Shown here: positions 8,790 to 17,936 of the stretch, in pieces
Layout of the letters: each line of letters opens with the position of its first letter
Numbering within the stretch: the first letter of the stretch is position 1
Assembly (NCBI RefSeq): GCF_001938985.1
Contig: NZ_MKIN01000023.1
Span: 62,001-126,000 of the forward strand
DNA from: Gillisella taibaishanensis
GTDB taxonomy: Bacteria > Pseudomonadota > Alphaproteobacteria > Rhizobiales > Rhizobiaceae
Direction: 5' to 3'
Length of the DNA: 64,000 nucleotides
Position numbers and translations under genes: made by a program
Notes under the pieces: generated by a model
The model's database searches: none
What the model was told of the DNA's origin: nothing
What the model saw: only the letters and a program-made list of their open reading frames with translations

Positions 8790-9725
8790 TCACGTATTAG
8801 GCTTGTCGTCCAGCGCGTGGCGCCCGAAATCAGGCGCATCGACATCCTGCCCCGCATCGACGATCGAGCGGCGCACGGTGCGGGTACGGCTGAAAAGTTC
8901 GAACAGTTTGTCGCCCTCGCCCCAGCGGATCGCTCTCTGCAGATAAGCGAGATCCTCCGAAAAACGAGCCAGCATTTCCAGGATAGCGTCCTTGTTATGC
9001 AGGCAGACGTCGCGCCACATGGTCGGATCGGACGCCGCCAGTCGCGTAAAGTCGCGGAAACCCGAGGCCGAATACTTGATCACTTCCGATTCCGTCACCG
9101 CTTCCAGATCGTCTGCCGTGCCGACGATATTATAGGCGATGATATGCGGAAGATGCGAAACGATCGCCAGCACCTTGTCATGATGCTGCGGGTCCATCTC
9201 GTCGACCCGCGAACCCAGCGCCTCCCAGAAACTCTTTAGCCGGGAAATTGCTTGCGGGTCAGTGCCTTCGAGCGGCGTGAAAATGCACCAGCGCCCCTTG
9301 AACAGCCCCTTGAAACCCGCATCCGGTCCTGACTTTTCCGTACCTGCCAGAGGGTGCCCAGGAATGAAATGCACATGCTCGGGCATATGCGGCGCCATCT
9401 GCGCGATAACCGAGGCCTTGGTCGAGCCGACATCGGTAATAATGGCACCCGGCTTCAGATGCGGTGCGATCTGCTGGGCAACACTTTCCGATGCACCGAC
9501 CGGCACCGAGACGATCACCAGATCCGCACCGTCAGCAGCCTCTGCAGCCGACACCGTATAGCGGTCGCCAAGCTGCAGTTCCTCGGCGCGCTGCAAGGTC
9601 TGCGGCGAGCGGGTGGAAATCACGATGTCGCCGGCAAGGCCAAGCGCGCGAATGTCGCGAGCGATAGACGAGCCGATCAGACCGATGCCGATAAGCGCGA
9701 CTTTTTCGAACATGACGGCAGACAT
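8790..9725 (-). CDS. tyrC: Prephenate/arogenate dehydrogenase
   Basis: 311 residues. It oxidatively decarboxylates prephenate or arogenate in tyrosine synthesis with NAD(P). The Rossmann motif GIGLIGSSIA is at 13-22. Conserved catalytic segments include PGHPLAGTEKSG (substrate and catalytic histidine region) and VSHLPHIIAY. No chorismate mutase or ACT domain is fused, so it is the mono-functional cyclohexadienyl dehydrogenase type. Its ATG overlaps the hisC stop by one base (TAATG), so the two are translationally coupled, a pairing common in rhizobia. The prephenate versus arogenate preference cannot be read from sequence. Confidence 0.92.
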   Translation of the reverse strand: MSAVMFEKVALIGIGLIGSSIARDIRALGLAGDIVISTRSPQTLQRAEELQLGDRYTVSAAEAADGADLVIVSVPVGASESVAQQIAPHLKPGAIITDVGSTKASVIAQMAPHMPEHVHFIPGHPLAGTEKSGPDAGFKGLFKGRWCIFTPLEGTDPQAISRLKSFWEALGSRVDEMDPQHHDKVLAIVSHLPHIIAYNIVGTADDLEAVTESEVIKYSASGFRDFTRLAASDPTMWRDVCLHNKDAILEMLARFSEDLAYLQRAIRWGEGDKLFELFSRTRTVRRSIVDAGQDVDAPDFGRHALDDKPNT

Positions 9726-10831
9726 TACGACCTGCCCATAAATTCGGTAAGGGCAGCAATGACGCCGAGATTGGCTTCGGGCGTTCCGATCGACAGGCGC
9801 AGCGCGTTGGCAAAACCATAGCCCTTGACCGCCCGCAAGATGTAGCCACGGCTGGTCAGGAATTCATCGGCCTCAGGCGCGCGCTTGCCGTCGACATCTG
9901 GGAAATGGATGAGCAGAAAGTTGGTGACCGAAGGCGTCACCTTCAGCCCGAGGCCTTCGAACGCCACGGTCAACCGCTCCAGCCATTCCAGATTGAACGC
10001 CACGGCCTGATCCGCAAAATCGCGATCGGTGATGGCGGCTGCGCCAGCGGCAATCGCCGGTGCGTTCATGTTGAATGGACCACGCACCCGGTGCAACGCA
10101 TCGAGAATATCGGCAGGACCATACATCCAGCCGATCCGAAGCGCCGCCAGACCATGGATCTTCGAGAAGGTGCGGGTCATTACGACGTTGCGGTTTTCAG
10201 AGACAATCTCAAGGCCCGCCTCGTAATCGTTTCGCCGGACATATTCCGCATAGGCCGCATCGAGGACGAGCAACACATGCTTCGGCAGGCCGGCAACCAG
10301 CCGACGGATATCGGCGCCGGGCACATAGGTACCTGTGGGATTGCCGGGATTGGCGATGAACACCATCCGGGTCTTGTCGGTCACGGCAGCAAGGATCGCG
10401 TCTACATCGACATGGCAATCCTGCTCCTTGACGGTGACAGGCGTCGCACCGGCCGCCATGATCTGGATACGGTAAACCAGAAAACCGTGCTCGGTGATAA
10501 CGGCCTCGTCGCCAGCGCCGAGATAGACGTGGCAGAGCAAGCCAAGCAATTCGTCCGAACCATTGCCGCAGATGATATTGGCAGCGTTGAGCCCATGGGC
10601 AGCGGCAATCGCTTCCCGCAGCTTCACCGCCTGGCCATCGGGATAGAGCTCGAGATTTGCGGCCGATGCCTTGAAGGCCTCAATCGCCTTCGGGCTCGGG
10701 CCGAGCGGCGTCTCGTTCGATGACAGCTTGAACACTTTCGCCACGCCAGGCGCATGTTCCTTGCCGGGCACATAGGCGGCGATATCAAGGATGCCGGGAC
10801 GCGGAACGGGCTGGTTCATGGTGCTGCTCAT
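9725..10831 (-). CDS. hisC: Histidinol-phosphate aminotransferase
   Basis: 368 residues, a class I/II PLP aminotransferase. The HisC pattern is complete: [11 protein letters not shown] near the N-terminus, NPGNPTGT at 161-168, D191 that holds the pyridine nitrogen of PLP, the Schiff-base lysine K224 in [14 protein letters not shown], and the arginine-bearing LRLSIG near the C-terminus. It makes L-histidinol phosphate and, with tyrC directly downstream, may also serve aromatic amino acid transamination; that double role is known for some HisC paralogues but is an inference here. An alternative ATG four codons downstream (10819) cannot be excluded. Confidence 0.93.
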   Translation of the reverse strand: MSSTMNQPVPRPGILDIAAYVPGKEHAPGVAKVFKLSSNETPLGPSPKAIEAFKASAANLELYPDGQAVKLREAIAAAHGLNAANIICGNGSDELLGLLCHVYLGAGDEAVITEHGFLVYRIQIMAAGATPVTVKEQDCHVDVDAILAAVTDKTRMVFIANPGNPTGTYVPGADIRRLVAGLPKHVLLVLDAAYAEYVRRNDYEAGLEIVSENRNVVMTRTFSKIHGLAALRIGWMYGPADILDALHRVRGPFNMNAPAIAAGAAAITDRDFADQAVAFNLEWLERLTVAFEGLGLKVTPSVTNFLLIHFPDVDGKRAPEADEFLTSRGYILRAVKGYGFANALRLSIGTPEANLGVIAALTEFMGRS

Positions 10832-10891
10832 CGAAGGAATGTCCTGATAAAGTCTCGGGCTGACAACTATCTTCCACCTAGCCCGGACGGT

Positions 10892-11653
10892 TCATTTTGT
10901 CGAGGGCGGCAACAGCCCCTGGCGGGTGGTCGGCACGCCCTGTGGGCTTAAAACCGGCGCAAACACACGGCGCGAGGCGCGCACGGCAACAGGCAGCCCC
11001 TGATAGAGCCGTTTCTGCGCTTCCACCACGATGACGCCGGCAAAGACCGGAGAGAGCATCCGCCCGAAGCGCTCGAAGGCGCCATGCATCTTCAGCACGG
11101 TCCTGATCTTTGATGGCGGGAAGAACAGCGCTTCGGTGCTCGCACCGGGTGTAAAATTGGTCTCGCGCAGCAGCGCCGTCAGCTGCCCACGCGAATAGGG
11201 CCGACCGGAGCCGAACGGCGTATGCTCCATTCGCGCCCAGACGCCGCGACGATTGGGAACAACCATCACCAGCCGCCCACCCGGGGCCAGCACGCGCCAG
11301 ATTTCCTTGAGCGTCTCACGCGGATTTTCGGCAAATTCCAGCGAATGCACCATCAGCACACGGTCGACGCAGCTATCGGGCAGCGGCAATTCCTCGTCGA
11401 AAACAAGCGCCGTCGCCGAGCGCTCCCCCGGCGGCCAGTTCACGGCCCCCTGGCCGGCTGGCATAAAGGCGAAGGTCCGCTCGGTATCAGCCCTAAACCG
11501 GTCCAGATAGGGGATTGAATAGCCCAGCCCCACAAGCCGCTCTTCCGGCAGCCGCGCCCAAAGCGAAGACAGCGCCATGCTGATCGACTGCTCGGCAGCG
11601 TGGCCGAGCATGGTGTGATAAAACTGACGGAGATCGACTATATCCACATGCAT
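10892..11653 (-). CDS. Class I SAM-dependent methyltransferase
   Basis: 253 residues. It has a Rossmann methyltransferase fold that is somewhat degenerate at motif I ([10 protein letters not shown] instead of the usual glycine-rich loop), then the acidic [19 protein letters not shown] segment, and the typical motif [21 protein letters not shown]. The substrate is unknown. The start at 11653 is chosen because the family begins [12 protein letters not shown]; the frame is open further upstream, but those bases carry the divergent glyoxalase gene. Gene order methyltransferase - glyoxalase II (divergent, 123 bases apart) is common in rhizobia. Confidence 0.83.
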   Translation of the reverse strand: MHVDIVDLRQFYHTMLGHAAEQSISMALSSLWARLPEERLVGLGYSIPYLDRFRADTERTFAFMPAGQGAVNWPPGERSATALVFDEELPLPDSCVDRVLMVHSLEFAENPRETLKEIWRVLAPGGRLVMVVPNRRGVWARMEHTPFGSGRPYSRGQLTALLRETNFTPGASTEALFFPPSKIRTVLKMHGAFERFGRMLSPVFAGVIVVEAQKRLYQGLPVAVRASRRVFAPVLSPQGVPTTRQGLLPPSTK

Positions 11654-11776
11654 GGCAAGATTGTTAACATCAGGCGGTTGGACATCAAGGGTCTTGGCGC
11701 TAGATTCTCCGAAAGCCATCCTGCAAGCGCTGGTGTTGCCGCGCTGTTTTCTTCGCAAATCCAGAGGTCCAGACCG

Positions 11777-12547
11777 ATGAAGAGCCCGGATATCGAAATT
11801 TTTCAATGCCGCACCGACAATTACGGCGTGCTGGTTCATTGCCCTGAAACAGGCCTGACTGCATCGATCGATGCGCCCGAGGAAGGGCCGATTGTCGCCG
11901 CCGCCGAACGGCGCGGCTGGACGATCAGTCATATCTTCACCACCCATCACCACAATGACCATGTCGAGGCCAATCTGGCGCTGAAGCAGCGTTATGGCTG
12001 CGAGATCATCGGCCCGCGCAACGAGGCAGTCGCCATTCCAGGCCTTGATCGCTCCGTCAGCGACGGCGACGAATTTCTGTTCGGTCCGCATCGGGTGCAG
12101 GTGATCGAAACCCCCGGGCACACTGCCGGCCATGTCTGCTTCCACTTCCCGGATGCAAAGCTACTCTTTGCCGCGGACACGCTGTTTGCGCTCGGTTGCG
12201 GGCGGCTGTTCGAGCGCTCGGCCACAGACATGTGGCATTCACTGCAGAAATTGGCTGTGCTGGCCGACGAAACAGCCATCTATTTTGGCCACGAGTACAC
12301 GCTGGCCAACGCCCGATTTGCCCTGACAATCGATCCGGACAATGAGCGGCTTCAGGCGAGAGCCCGCGACATCGAGGCAATGCGGGCCGAGGACCGCTTC
12401 ACCATTCCCACCACGATGTATCTCGAAAAGGAAACCAACCCCTTCCTGCGGGTCGCTGATCCGAAGATCCGGCGCGGCCTGCTGATGGAAAGCAAAAGCA
12501 ACGAAGAGGTCTTTGCCGAAATCCGCAAGCGCAAGGATAACTTCTAA
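11777..12547 (+). CDS. gloB: Hydroxyacylglutathione hydrolase (glyoxalase II)
   Basis: 256 residues. It hydrolyses S-D-lactoylglutathione to D-lactate and glutathione, the second step of methylglyoxal detoxification. The metal-binding motif HxHxDH is at H57-H59-D61-H62. Further ligands are in [15 protein letters not shown] and FGHEYT, and the C-terminal glutathione-binding part ends with [11 protein letters not shown] 11777 is preceded by an AGAGG site. The cupin gene starts directly after the stop codon with no gap, so the two are cotranscribed. Confidence 0.94.
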   Translation: MKSPDIEIFQCRTDNYGVLVHCPETGLTASIDAPEEGPIVAAAERRGWTISHIFTTHHHNDHVEANLALKQRYGCEIIGPRNEAVAIPGLDRSVSDGDEFLFGPHRVQVIETPGHTAGHVCFHFPDAKLLFAADTLFALGCGRLFERSATDMWHSLQKLAVLADETAIYFGHEYTLANARFALTIDPDNERLQARARDIEAMRAEDRFTIPTTMYLEKETNPFLRVADPKIRRGLLMESKSNEEVFAEIRKRKDNF

Positions 12548-12982
12548 ATGCCATCAGCCGAAGAGATCATTGCCGCCCTCGCCATGCAGCCGCATCCCGA
12601 AGGCGGCTGGTATACGGAAACCTTCCGCGATGCCAAAGGCGGTCCGCGCGGCCATTCCACCGCCATTTATTATCTGCTTGAAGCAGGCCAGCGCTCGCAT
12701 TGGCACCGGGTCAAGGATGCGGCTGAGATCTGGCATTACTATGCCGGCGCACCGCTGGCGCTGTACCGCTCCGACGATGGCAAGACTGTCGAGACGCTTG
12801 TTCTCGGTACGGATCTGGGGCGCGGAGAGCGACCCCAGGCCGTGATACCGGCGCTGGCCTGGCAGGCGGCGGAAAGCCTTGGCGACTATACCCTGGTAGG
12901 CTGCACCGTTTCACCCGGCTTTGTCTTCGACAGTTTCGAAATGGCCCCGCCCGGCTGGGAACCCGGCACCGATCCGGCCTAA
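12548..12982 (+). CDS. Cupin domain protein (DUF985, cupin_5)
   Basis: 144 residues. The DUF985 pattern is clear: HPEGGWYTETF at the start, then STAIYYLLEAG, the metal-site region SHWHRVKDAAEIWHYYAG, and a C-terminal VSPGFVFDSFEMAPPGW. The single beta-barrel domain probably binds a metal through the SHWHR histidines and the glutamate of AEIWH; no reaction is established. Its ATG follows the gloB stop without a spacer. The stop codon is part of the left arm of the first hairpin described in the next entry. Confidence 0.86.
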   Translation: MPSAEEIIAALAMQPHPEGGWYTETFRDAKGGPRGHSTAIYYLLEAGQRSHWHRVKDAAEIWHYYAGAPLALYRSDDGKTVETLVLGTDLGRGERPQAVIPALAWQAAESLGDYTLVGCTVSPGFVFDSFEMAPPGWEPGTDPA

Positions 12983-13101
12983 TACGAAGAGTCATTGAAA
13001 ATGACTCTTCGTATTCCATTTTCGAATATCTCAAGCCTTTGATACATTTGAGATATTCGAAATTCTTCAAAGGCGAGGATGCGTCAGCATCTTCGAGCCT
13101 T
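12981..13101. repeat. Three consecutive hairpins (palindromic intergenic element)
   Basis: Three inverted repeats follow one another. (1) 12981-12996 and 13000-13015 are a perfect 16-base inverted repeat with a 3-base loop. (2) 13020-13034 and 13048-13062 are a perfect 15-base inverted repeat with a 13-base loop. (3) 13070-13082 and 13087-13101 form a stem with a 4-base loop and a 2-base bulge. No T-tract follows the hairpins, so classical rho-independent termination is not obvious. They resemble the palindromic mosaic elements known from rhizobial intergenic regions, but I cannot test copy number here. Confidence 0.7.
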
Positions 13102-13184
13102 GGTATAAGAAAGTTCATCATTTCAGGCCTCTGTCAGCATGACCGTCTCTGTTGCACCGCAAAATCCCCTTTGGAGTGCATCAC

Positions 13185-13751
13185 ATGACCATCGAGCTGT
13201 CTTCCCCCTCTCATCCGCCGCAACCTGCCCGTTACAACAGCGGCATGATCTGGCTGCATTGGGCAACGGCCCTGCTGGTTATGCTACTGTTTCTCAGCGC
13301 AGAGATCTGGGATTTCACGGAAAAGGGTAGCGCCTTGCGCAACGGCCTGAAGGCTTTGCACTACGGGGCCGGCATCACACTTCTTTGCGTGTTCGTTGCA
13401 CGCCTTGCCTGGCGGCTAGCCAGTCTCGCATCCATCCCGCCCGAAGAACAGGGCTTGATGCGCCTCGCTGCCAAAGCTGCCCATGGTTTGCTTTATCTCG
13501 GACTCGCCGCCCAGATCTGCCTCGGCTTTCTCTGGCGCTGGTCGCAGGGCAAACCGGTCGATTTCTTCGGCCTGTTTGCCATTGCCGATCCGATCGGCGT
13601 TTCCCCGGACTACCGCCATCTGCTGGGCGAGATGCATTCCTTCATCGCCTGGACGATTATCGGCCTTGCTGCCGTCCATGCTCTCGCCGCGATCTATCAT
13701 CACACCGTGCTGAAGGATGGCGTGTTGATGAAGATGATGCCCGGTCGGTAA
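13185..13751 (+). CDS. Cytochrome b561 family protein
   Basis: 188 residues with four membrane helices (about 22-40, 58-80, 95-115, 150-172). Histidines placed as in bacterial b561 could hold two b-type haems: H25, H59, H100 and H151 or H165. Bacterial b561 passes electrons from quinol, for example to superoxide or periplasmic acceptors; the actual partner is unknown. The start at 13185 is supported by TTGGAG 8 bases upstream. It stands alone and its stop lies 5 bases from the convergent YddG-like gene. Confidence 0.9.
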   Translation: MTIELSSPSHPPQPARYNSGMIWLHWATALLVMLLFLSAEIWDFTEKGSALRNGLKALHYGAGITLLCVFVARLAWRLASLASIPPEEQGLMRLAAKAAHGLLYLGLAAQICLGFLWRWSQGKPVDFFGLFAIADPIGVSPDYRHLLGEMHSFIAWTIIGLAAVHALAAIYHHTVLKDGVLMKMMPGR

Positions 13752-13756
13752 TTTTG

Positions 13757-14641
13757 TCAGACTGCATCCGCAACGGCGGCCTTGCGGCGGAGCATGCCGC
13801 TCGCCGCCAAAGTCGCTCCGCCGGTGATCAGCAGGCAGGCGGCCAGAAGTCGCGGACTTGGCTCACCGAAACCGAAGGCAAGCAGGATCAAGGTCGACAA
13901 AAGCGGCGCTGCATAGCTGGCGGCCCCGAGAATCTGGATATCGCCGTTCTTGACCCCATAATCCCAGGCATAGAACGCCGCGCCGACAGGCATAAGCCCA
14001 AGACCCAGAACCGCAATCCACTGGCTGGCGCTCTCAGGCCAGACGGTGGTCTCAAGCCCGAGATGACATAGCAGCGACAGAACAGCCGTCGCCGCGCAAA
14101 AACCCGTTACCACATCGGTCGAAACCGCATCGAACCGGCGGGTCGCCAGCGAATAGCTTGACCAGGTCAAGGCGCAGAGCAGCGCCGCGCCATAACCGAG
14201 CGCATAGGCCGGATCGAAGGACAGTCCGTTCTTGCCGATGATCAGCACCGTGCCGGCAAGACCAGCAACCGCTCCCAGCATGTGATACCAGCGCAGCCGC
14301 TCACCCGGCAGCAAGGCAGATCCGAAAACGATCAGCAATGGCCAGAGATAGGCAATCAAGCCGGCTTCGACGGCGGGTGCATTGCGCAGCGCCGTAAAAT
14401 ACAGGAAATGATAGCCGAACAGCCCTGCAATACCGATCAACCAGACCTTGGCCGGTTGCTTCAGCAGGGCAAGACGCTGCGGTCGCAGGATGAAGACGGC
14501 AATGCCGGGAAGGCTGCCAATGGCAAAGCAGATTGCCGAAAGCTGAAACGGCGGCATCGTGCCGGACGCCGCGGTAAACAGCGCCAGAAACGACCACATC
14601 AGAATGGCCGAAAAACCGATCAGCGTTGCACGAACCTTCAT
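13757..14641 (-). CDS. DMT superfamily exporter, YddG-like (EamA)
   Basis: 294 residues with about ten hydrophobic helices in two EamA repeats (roughly 5-135 and 150-290). The start KVRATLIGFSAILMWS and the middle AVEAGLIAYLWPLLIVFGSALL resemble E. coli YddG, an exporter of aromatic amino acids. The substrate is inferred from that resemblance only. Start 14641 has a GAGGGG ribosome site directly upstream. The 121-base gap to the DUF3108 gene should contain its promoter. Confidence 0.85.
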   Translation of the reverse strand: MKVRATLIGFSAILMWSFLALFTAASGTMPPFQLSAICFAIGSLPGIAVFILRPQRLALLKQPAKVWLIGIAGLFGYHFLYFTALRNAPAVEAGLIAYLWPLLIVFGSALLPGERLRWYHMLGAVAGLAGTVLIIGKNGLSFDPAYALGYGAALLCALTWSSYSLATRRFDAVSTDVVTGFCAATAVLSLLCHLGLETTVWPESASQWIAVLGLGLMPVGAAFYAWDYGVKNGDIQILGAASYAAPLLSTLILLAFGFGEPSPRLLAACLLITGGATLAASGMLRRKAAVADAV

Positions 14642-14762
14642 TACCCCTCGCCCCCTACAGCATCGTCCTTCGGCACCCCCCACGATGCTGCAACACTTTA
14701 AATAGGCTGCATAATTTTCTCAAATTGATTTCGATTTGAGATTTGCAGCAACAATTCAATCG

Positions 14763-15563
14763 TCAGGCACCAAACTTGGTTGCGGTGATCGACAGCGTAC
14801 CTACCCGCGTCGGTACCCGCGCATAGACGGGCGCATAGAGGGTCATGGTGCCGGTCTTGGCAAACCAGATTTCCATGTCATTGGCGCTGCGCAAATATTC
14901 GATATCGCTGCGGCCCTTGTTGAAGCCGGATTTCGGCACGTAGCGGACAGAGCAGACGATTGCCTCACCCGAGACATTGCCAGCAGTAAACTTGCTTTTG
15001 CCCTTGGGCGACATCACCAGGTCGAGCCGGCTCTCGCCATCGAAAATCGGCAGGGTCTTGGAGCAAATCTTGCCGTCATCAGGCAGCGTCAAGCCGCCGA
15101 CAGGATCAAGAACCGCGCGCAGGTCCGAAGGGCTGACGGGAATCCAGCGGTCTTTATTGCGGCTCGGCTCGGGGGTGATCGTCGTCGCCACGACATTGCC
15201 GCCGGAGTAGCGCACGTCATAGACGCGAGTGCGCTTGCCGCGCGTGTAGACGAGATTGTAACTGCTGGGCTGCAAATGCTTGTCGCCAGCCACCTGGCCG
15301 GTCACGGTGGTCTTGGCGTTTAGGCTGGTAAACACATCGGCAATCCCCGCCGACGTGATCGTGCCGTCGATCTTGTAGCCAGAGCCGTTGAGTTCGGTCA
15401 CGAAGTTCGCCCGTGCCACGGAGAGCCCAAGGAGGCTGACGCGATATTCCACCTTATACGTTTCCCCGGCCAGCGCCGGCTGGAGGCCGAAGGTCGACAT
15501 CGCGGCAATGAAAACCGGGGCGGCGAGCGAGAAGGACAGTTTGGGAATGAGATTGAAACGCAT
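14763..15563 (-). CDS. DUF3108 domain periplasmic protein
   Basis: 266 residues. A Sec signal peptide ends at about residue 32 (PALA before GETYKVEY). The mature protein is beta-rich and matches the DUF3108 layout: [17 protein letters not shown] at the start, a central [27 protein letters not shown], and a C-terminal strand series ending [14 protein letters not shown]. Two cysteines (KICSKTL and AIVCSVRY) could form a disulphide. Function is unknown; it is probably an outer-envelope protein. It diverges from rpmB. Confidence 0.82.
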   Translation of the reverse strand: MRFNLIPKLSFSLAAPVFIAAMSTFGLQPALAGETYKVEYRVSLLGLSVARANFVTELNGSGYKIDGTITSAGIADVFTSLNAKTTVTGQVAGDKHLQPSSYNLVYTRGKRTRVYDVRYSGGNVVATTITPEPSRNKDRWIPVSPSDLRAVLDPVGGLTLPDDGKICSKTLPIFDGESRLDLVMSPKGKSKFTAGNVSGEAIVCSVRYVPKSGFNKGRSDIEYLRSANDMEIWFAKTGTMTLYAPVYARVPTRVGTLSITATKFGA

Positions 15564-15683
15564 TGCGGCACCTTGGCTGGGAGATCTCGGGCTGCGAGGT
15601 CTGGATCACTTCATTTATGGTGTTCATTGTGGCAAGACCAGAGCCGGAGCATCGATAAATCCGCCCTTTTGCTAAGGTTTGGC

Positions 15684-15712
15684 TTGACGGGGCGGCTCCA
15701 GCTGACTATAGA
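15684..15712 (+). promoter_or_regulatory. Sigma-70 type promoter of rpmB
   Basis: A -35 box TTGACG (15684-15689) and a -10 box TATAGA (15707-15712) are separated by 17 bases, near the consensus of the vegetative sigma factor. Transcription would start near 15719, giving a leader of about 80 bases before rpmB. Confidence 0.7.
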
Positions 15713-15800
15713 ACCGCAACTTTCCAATCAGACCGCGTTGGATTGCGCCCTGGGTGTTTGCCCGGATTGCTCTCCGATTGCCAAGAAGAATAGGTGCATC

Positions 15801-16088
15801 ATGTCCCGCAGTTGCGAATTGACCGGCAAGGGCGTCCAGTCGGGTAATAATGTAAGCCACGCCAACAACAAGACCCGCCGCAAGTTCCTTCCGAACCTGT
15901 GCGACGTCACGCTGATTTCCGATGCCCTCGGCCAGCGCTACCGTCTGCGCGTGTCTGCCGCTGCTCTGCGTTCCGTCGAGCATCGCGGTGGCCTGGACGC
16001 TTTCCTGCTGAAGGCAAGCGAAACTGAACTGAGCATGCGCGCTCGTCTGCTGCGCCGCCAGATCGTCAAGAAGACCGCTACCGCCTGA
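15801..16088 (+). CDS. rpmB: 50S ribosomal protein L28
   Basis: 95 residues, the length usual in Rhizobiales (longer than the 78 residues of E. coli). It begins [20 protein letters not shown], with the conserved N-terminal L28 motif, and continues with [12 protein letters not shown] and a basic C-terminus. The cysteine pairs of zinc-type L28 are not complete. The gene is monocistronic, with a near-consensus promoter and a strong terminator. A longer reading frame from 15573 is rejected because the L28 start is clear. Confidence 0.97.
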   Translation: MSRSCELTGKGVQSGNNVSHANNKTRRKFLPNLCDVTLISDALGQRYRLRVSAAALRSVEHRGGLDAFLLKASETELSMRARLLRRQIVKKTATA

Positions 16089-16118
16089 TTTAAAGGCTAA
16101 AGCGCTGACTTTAGGGAG

Positions 16119-16150
16119 GGCTTGAGCGGATTCCGCTCAAGCCTTTTCCT
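16119..16150 (+). terminator. Rho-independent terminator of rpmB
   Basis: GGCTTGAGC (16119-16127) pairs with GCTCAAGCC (16135-16143) around a GGATTCC loop that can also pair; TTTTCCTTT follows. It lies 30 bases after the rpmB stop. Confidence 0.88.
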
Positions 16151-16260
16151 TTGCGTGATCGACGCGCCGGGAGTTTTCTCGGCGCTTTCAATTTCATTTG
16201 CGTTATGGTCGGTTGTCTTACAATCGTGCCGTAGCTGGTGGCATCTCCCAGGATAAAAAA

Positions 16261-16893
16261 ATGCGTCTTACACGACACATCCTCATCTACAGCCTGCTCA
16301 TGACCTTGGTCGTGGTCGCTTCCAATATTCTCGTGCAGTTTCCGCTGTCGGGAGAATTGGCTGGCGTGCAATTGGGCGATCTCCTGACCTATGGCGCCTT
16401 CACCTATCCAGTCGCCTTCCTGGTCACCGATCTCACCAACCGGCAGTTTGGCCCCTCGACGGCGCGCAAAGTGGTCTTCGTCGGCTTCCTGGTCGGCGTC
16501 GCCCTGTCATTTGCCACCAGCCAGCCGCGCATTGCCATCGCCTCCGGTAGCGCCTATCTGGTCGGTCAGTTGCTCGACATCAGCGTCTTCAACCGGCTGC
16601 GCCGGCAGAGCTGGTGGAAGGCGCCGCTGGTCGGCTCGCTGGTCGGCTCGGTGCTGGATACGGTGATCTTCTTTTCGGTCTCCTTCGCGCCCTTCTTCGT
16701 CTTCATTGGCGCAAACGATCCATTCGCCATCGGTGCGGCACCTCTGCTTGGCGCCTTTTCGCCGGAAATTCCCCGCTGGATCTCCTGGGCAATCGGCGAT
16801 TTCAGCGTGAAGATGACTGTCGGTCTGGTGATGCTTCTGCCGTATGGCGCGCTGATGTCTTCGCTGAAGCCCTATCAAGCGACGAACGCCTGA
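16261..16893 (+). CDS. Queuosine precursor transporter (YhhQ/VUT, DUF165)
   Basis: 210 residues with about six membrane helices. The DUF165 signature is present: TYGAFTYPVAFLVTDLTNR followed by FGPSTARKVVFVGF, and a SVLDTVIFF helix. E. coli YhhQ imports 7-deazaguanine precursors (preQ0/preQ1) for queuosine tRNA modification; that role is transferred by family. Start 16261 is preceded by AGGATA. I found no convincing preQ1 riboswitch in the 110-base leader. It converges on the phytase-like gene with 11 bases between the stops. Confidence 0.87.
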   Translation: MRLTRHILIYSLLMTLVVVASNILVQFPLSGELAGVQLGDLLTYGAFTYPVAFLVTDLTNRQFGPSTARKVVFVGFLVGVALSFATSQPRIAIASGSAYLVGQLLDISVFNRLRRQSWWKAPLVGSLVGSVLDTVIFFSVSFAPFFVFIGANDPFAIGAAPLLGAFSPEIPRWISWAIGDFSVKMTVGLVMLLPYGALMSSLKPYQATNA

Positions 16894-16904
16894 TAAGGCT
16901 CTGA

Positions 16905-17924
16905 TCAAGGCAGCAGCCTAAATTCCAGCATCAGCGTCCGCTGCAGCAGGAAATGGTTGTCATCGGAGACCAGGATCACGCGCAGATCGCCGTCTCCCAT
17001 GTCGATGACATCAAGCCCCTCCATATTGTCGATCTGGCTGGCCTGACTGGCCTCCAGCAGCACCTCACCATCGACGAGGGCGCCAGGCTTGATGGTCTCA
17101 CCCTTGACCCTGACGATGCGCATGCCGAAGCCGCTTGGAAACTTAAACCGACGCTCCAGCAGCAACAGGTCACCATCCGGCAGCCATGCACCGTCGGTCA
17201 CATCGAAATCGTCCTTACGGACCACTTTGAAGCCGCCCATCTGTGGGCCGTCGACGACGCCGGCATAAAGATTGCCGTCCTCATCAAGGCTTTCTTCGGT
17301 CACCGTCACGAGGCCGCCATCAAGAGGTCCGTCGGCCGGTGACGCCGTCAGCATTTCTAGACTGCGATTGCTACCGAGAACTTTCTTGGAAAATGGCAGC
17401 GGCAGGCTGCGTTCAGGCTTGGCCGTTTCAAATCCGTCAAGCGGATACTGATCGATCCGATGCCGCTCCTCGAAACCGACATAAATCTTGTCATCGCGGA
17501 TCGCCAGACTCTCCGCGTCCATCATCCGCTTCGGGGTACGGCTATTGCCTTGCCGGTCCAGCATCGGAGAGAGCGAGACCTCCGCAAGCCCCGAAAGCCT
17601 CCCCTTATCGTCCCTGAGGATCGATCCCGAGATCCAATCGCCGGTGTCGAGGACTCCGATAAAATGCTTGCCATCAGGGCGAAAGCGGATCGAAGACCAG
17701 GCGCCGAACAGGCTGTTGGAGGAGGACAGGTCGAGGCCGCCGAGAAATTCCAGCTTTCCGAAAATTCTTTGGTCGGGATCGGAGGTGAACTGCTCAATCC
17801 GGCGGCTGACCACCGACGCAGGCTCAGAGACGGCGACGCCAGCCATCAGCACCAGAGCCGGCAGACACAAGCCCGAGGCGCGGAGCGCCCATCCAACGGA
17901 TTTGAATCTTGTCGTCAACGGCAA
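16905..17924 (-). CDS. Secreted esterase-like/phytase-like protein
   Basis: About 339 residues. A signal peptide covers about 1-33 (hydrophobic LPALVLMAGVAVS). The rest matches the 'esterase-like activity of phytase' domain: FLGGLDLSSS and FGAWSSIRFRPDGK at the start, VLDTGDWISG, the MDAESLAI motif, DGAWLPDGDLLLLERRF and DNMEGLDVI. It is expected to form a periplasmic beta-propeller that cleaves phosphate esters, but the substrate is not known. It starts with TTG, either at 17924 or 17918; neither has a good ribosome site. It lies 12 bases after cobT on the same strand and may be translated by coupling. Confidence 0.8.
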   Translation of the reverse strand: MPLTTRFKSVGWALRASGLCLPALVLMAGVAVSEPASVVSRRIEQFTSDPDQRIFGKLEFLGGLDLSSSNSLFGAWSSIRFRPDGKHFIGVLDTGDWISGSILRDDKGRLSGLAEVSLSPMLDRQGNSRTPKRMMDAESLAIRDDKIYVGFEERHRIDQYPLDGFETAKPERSLPLPFSKKVLGSNRSLEMLTASPADGPLDGGLVTVTEESLDEDGNLYAGVVDGPQMGGFKVVRKDDFDVTDGAWLPDGDLLLLERRFKFPSGFGMRIVRVKGETIKPGALVDGEVLLEASQASQIDNMEGLDVIDMGDGDLRVILVSDDNHFLLQRTLMLEFRLLP

Positions 17925-17936
17925 GCCGACGCGCGC

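Noticed and set aside
16151-16260. preQ1 riboswitch in front of the queuosine-precursor transporter
   Set aside because: There is an A-rich stretch next to the start codon, but I cannot build the required pseudoknot with a matching first stem.
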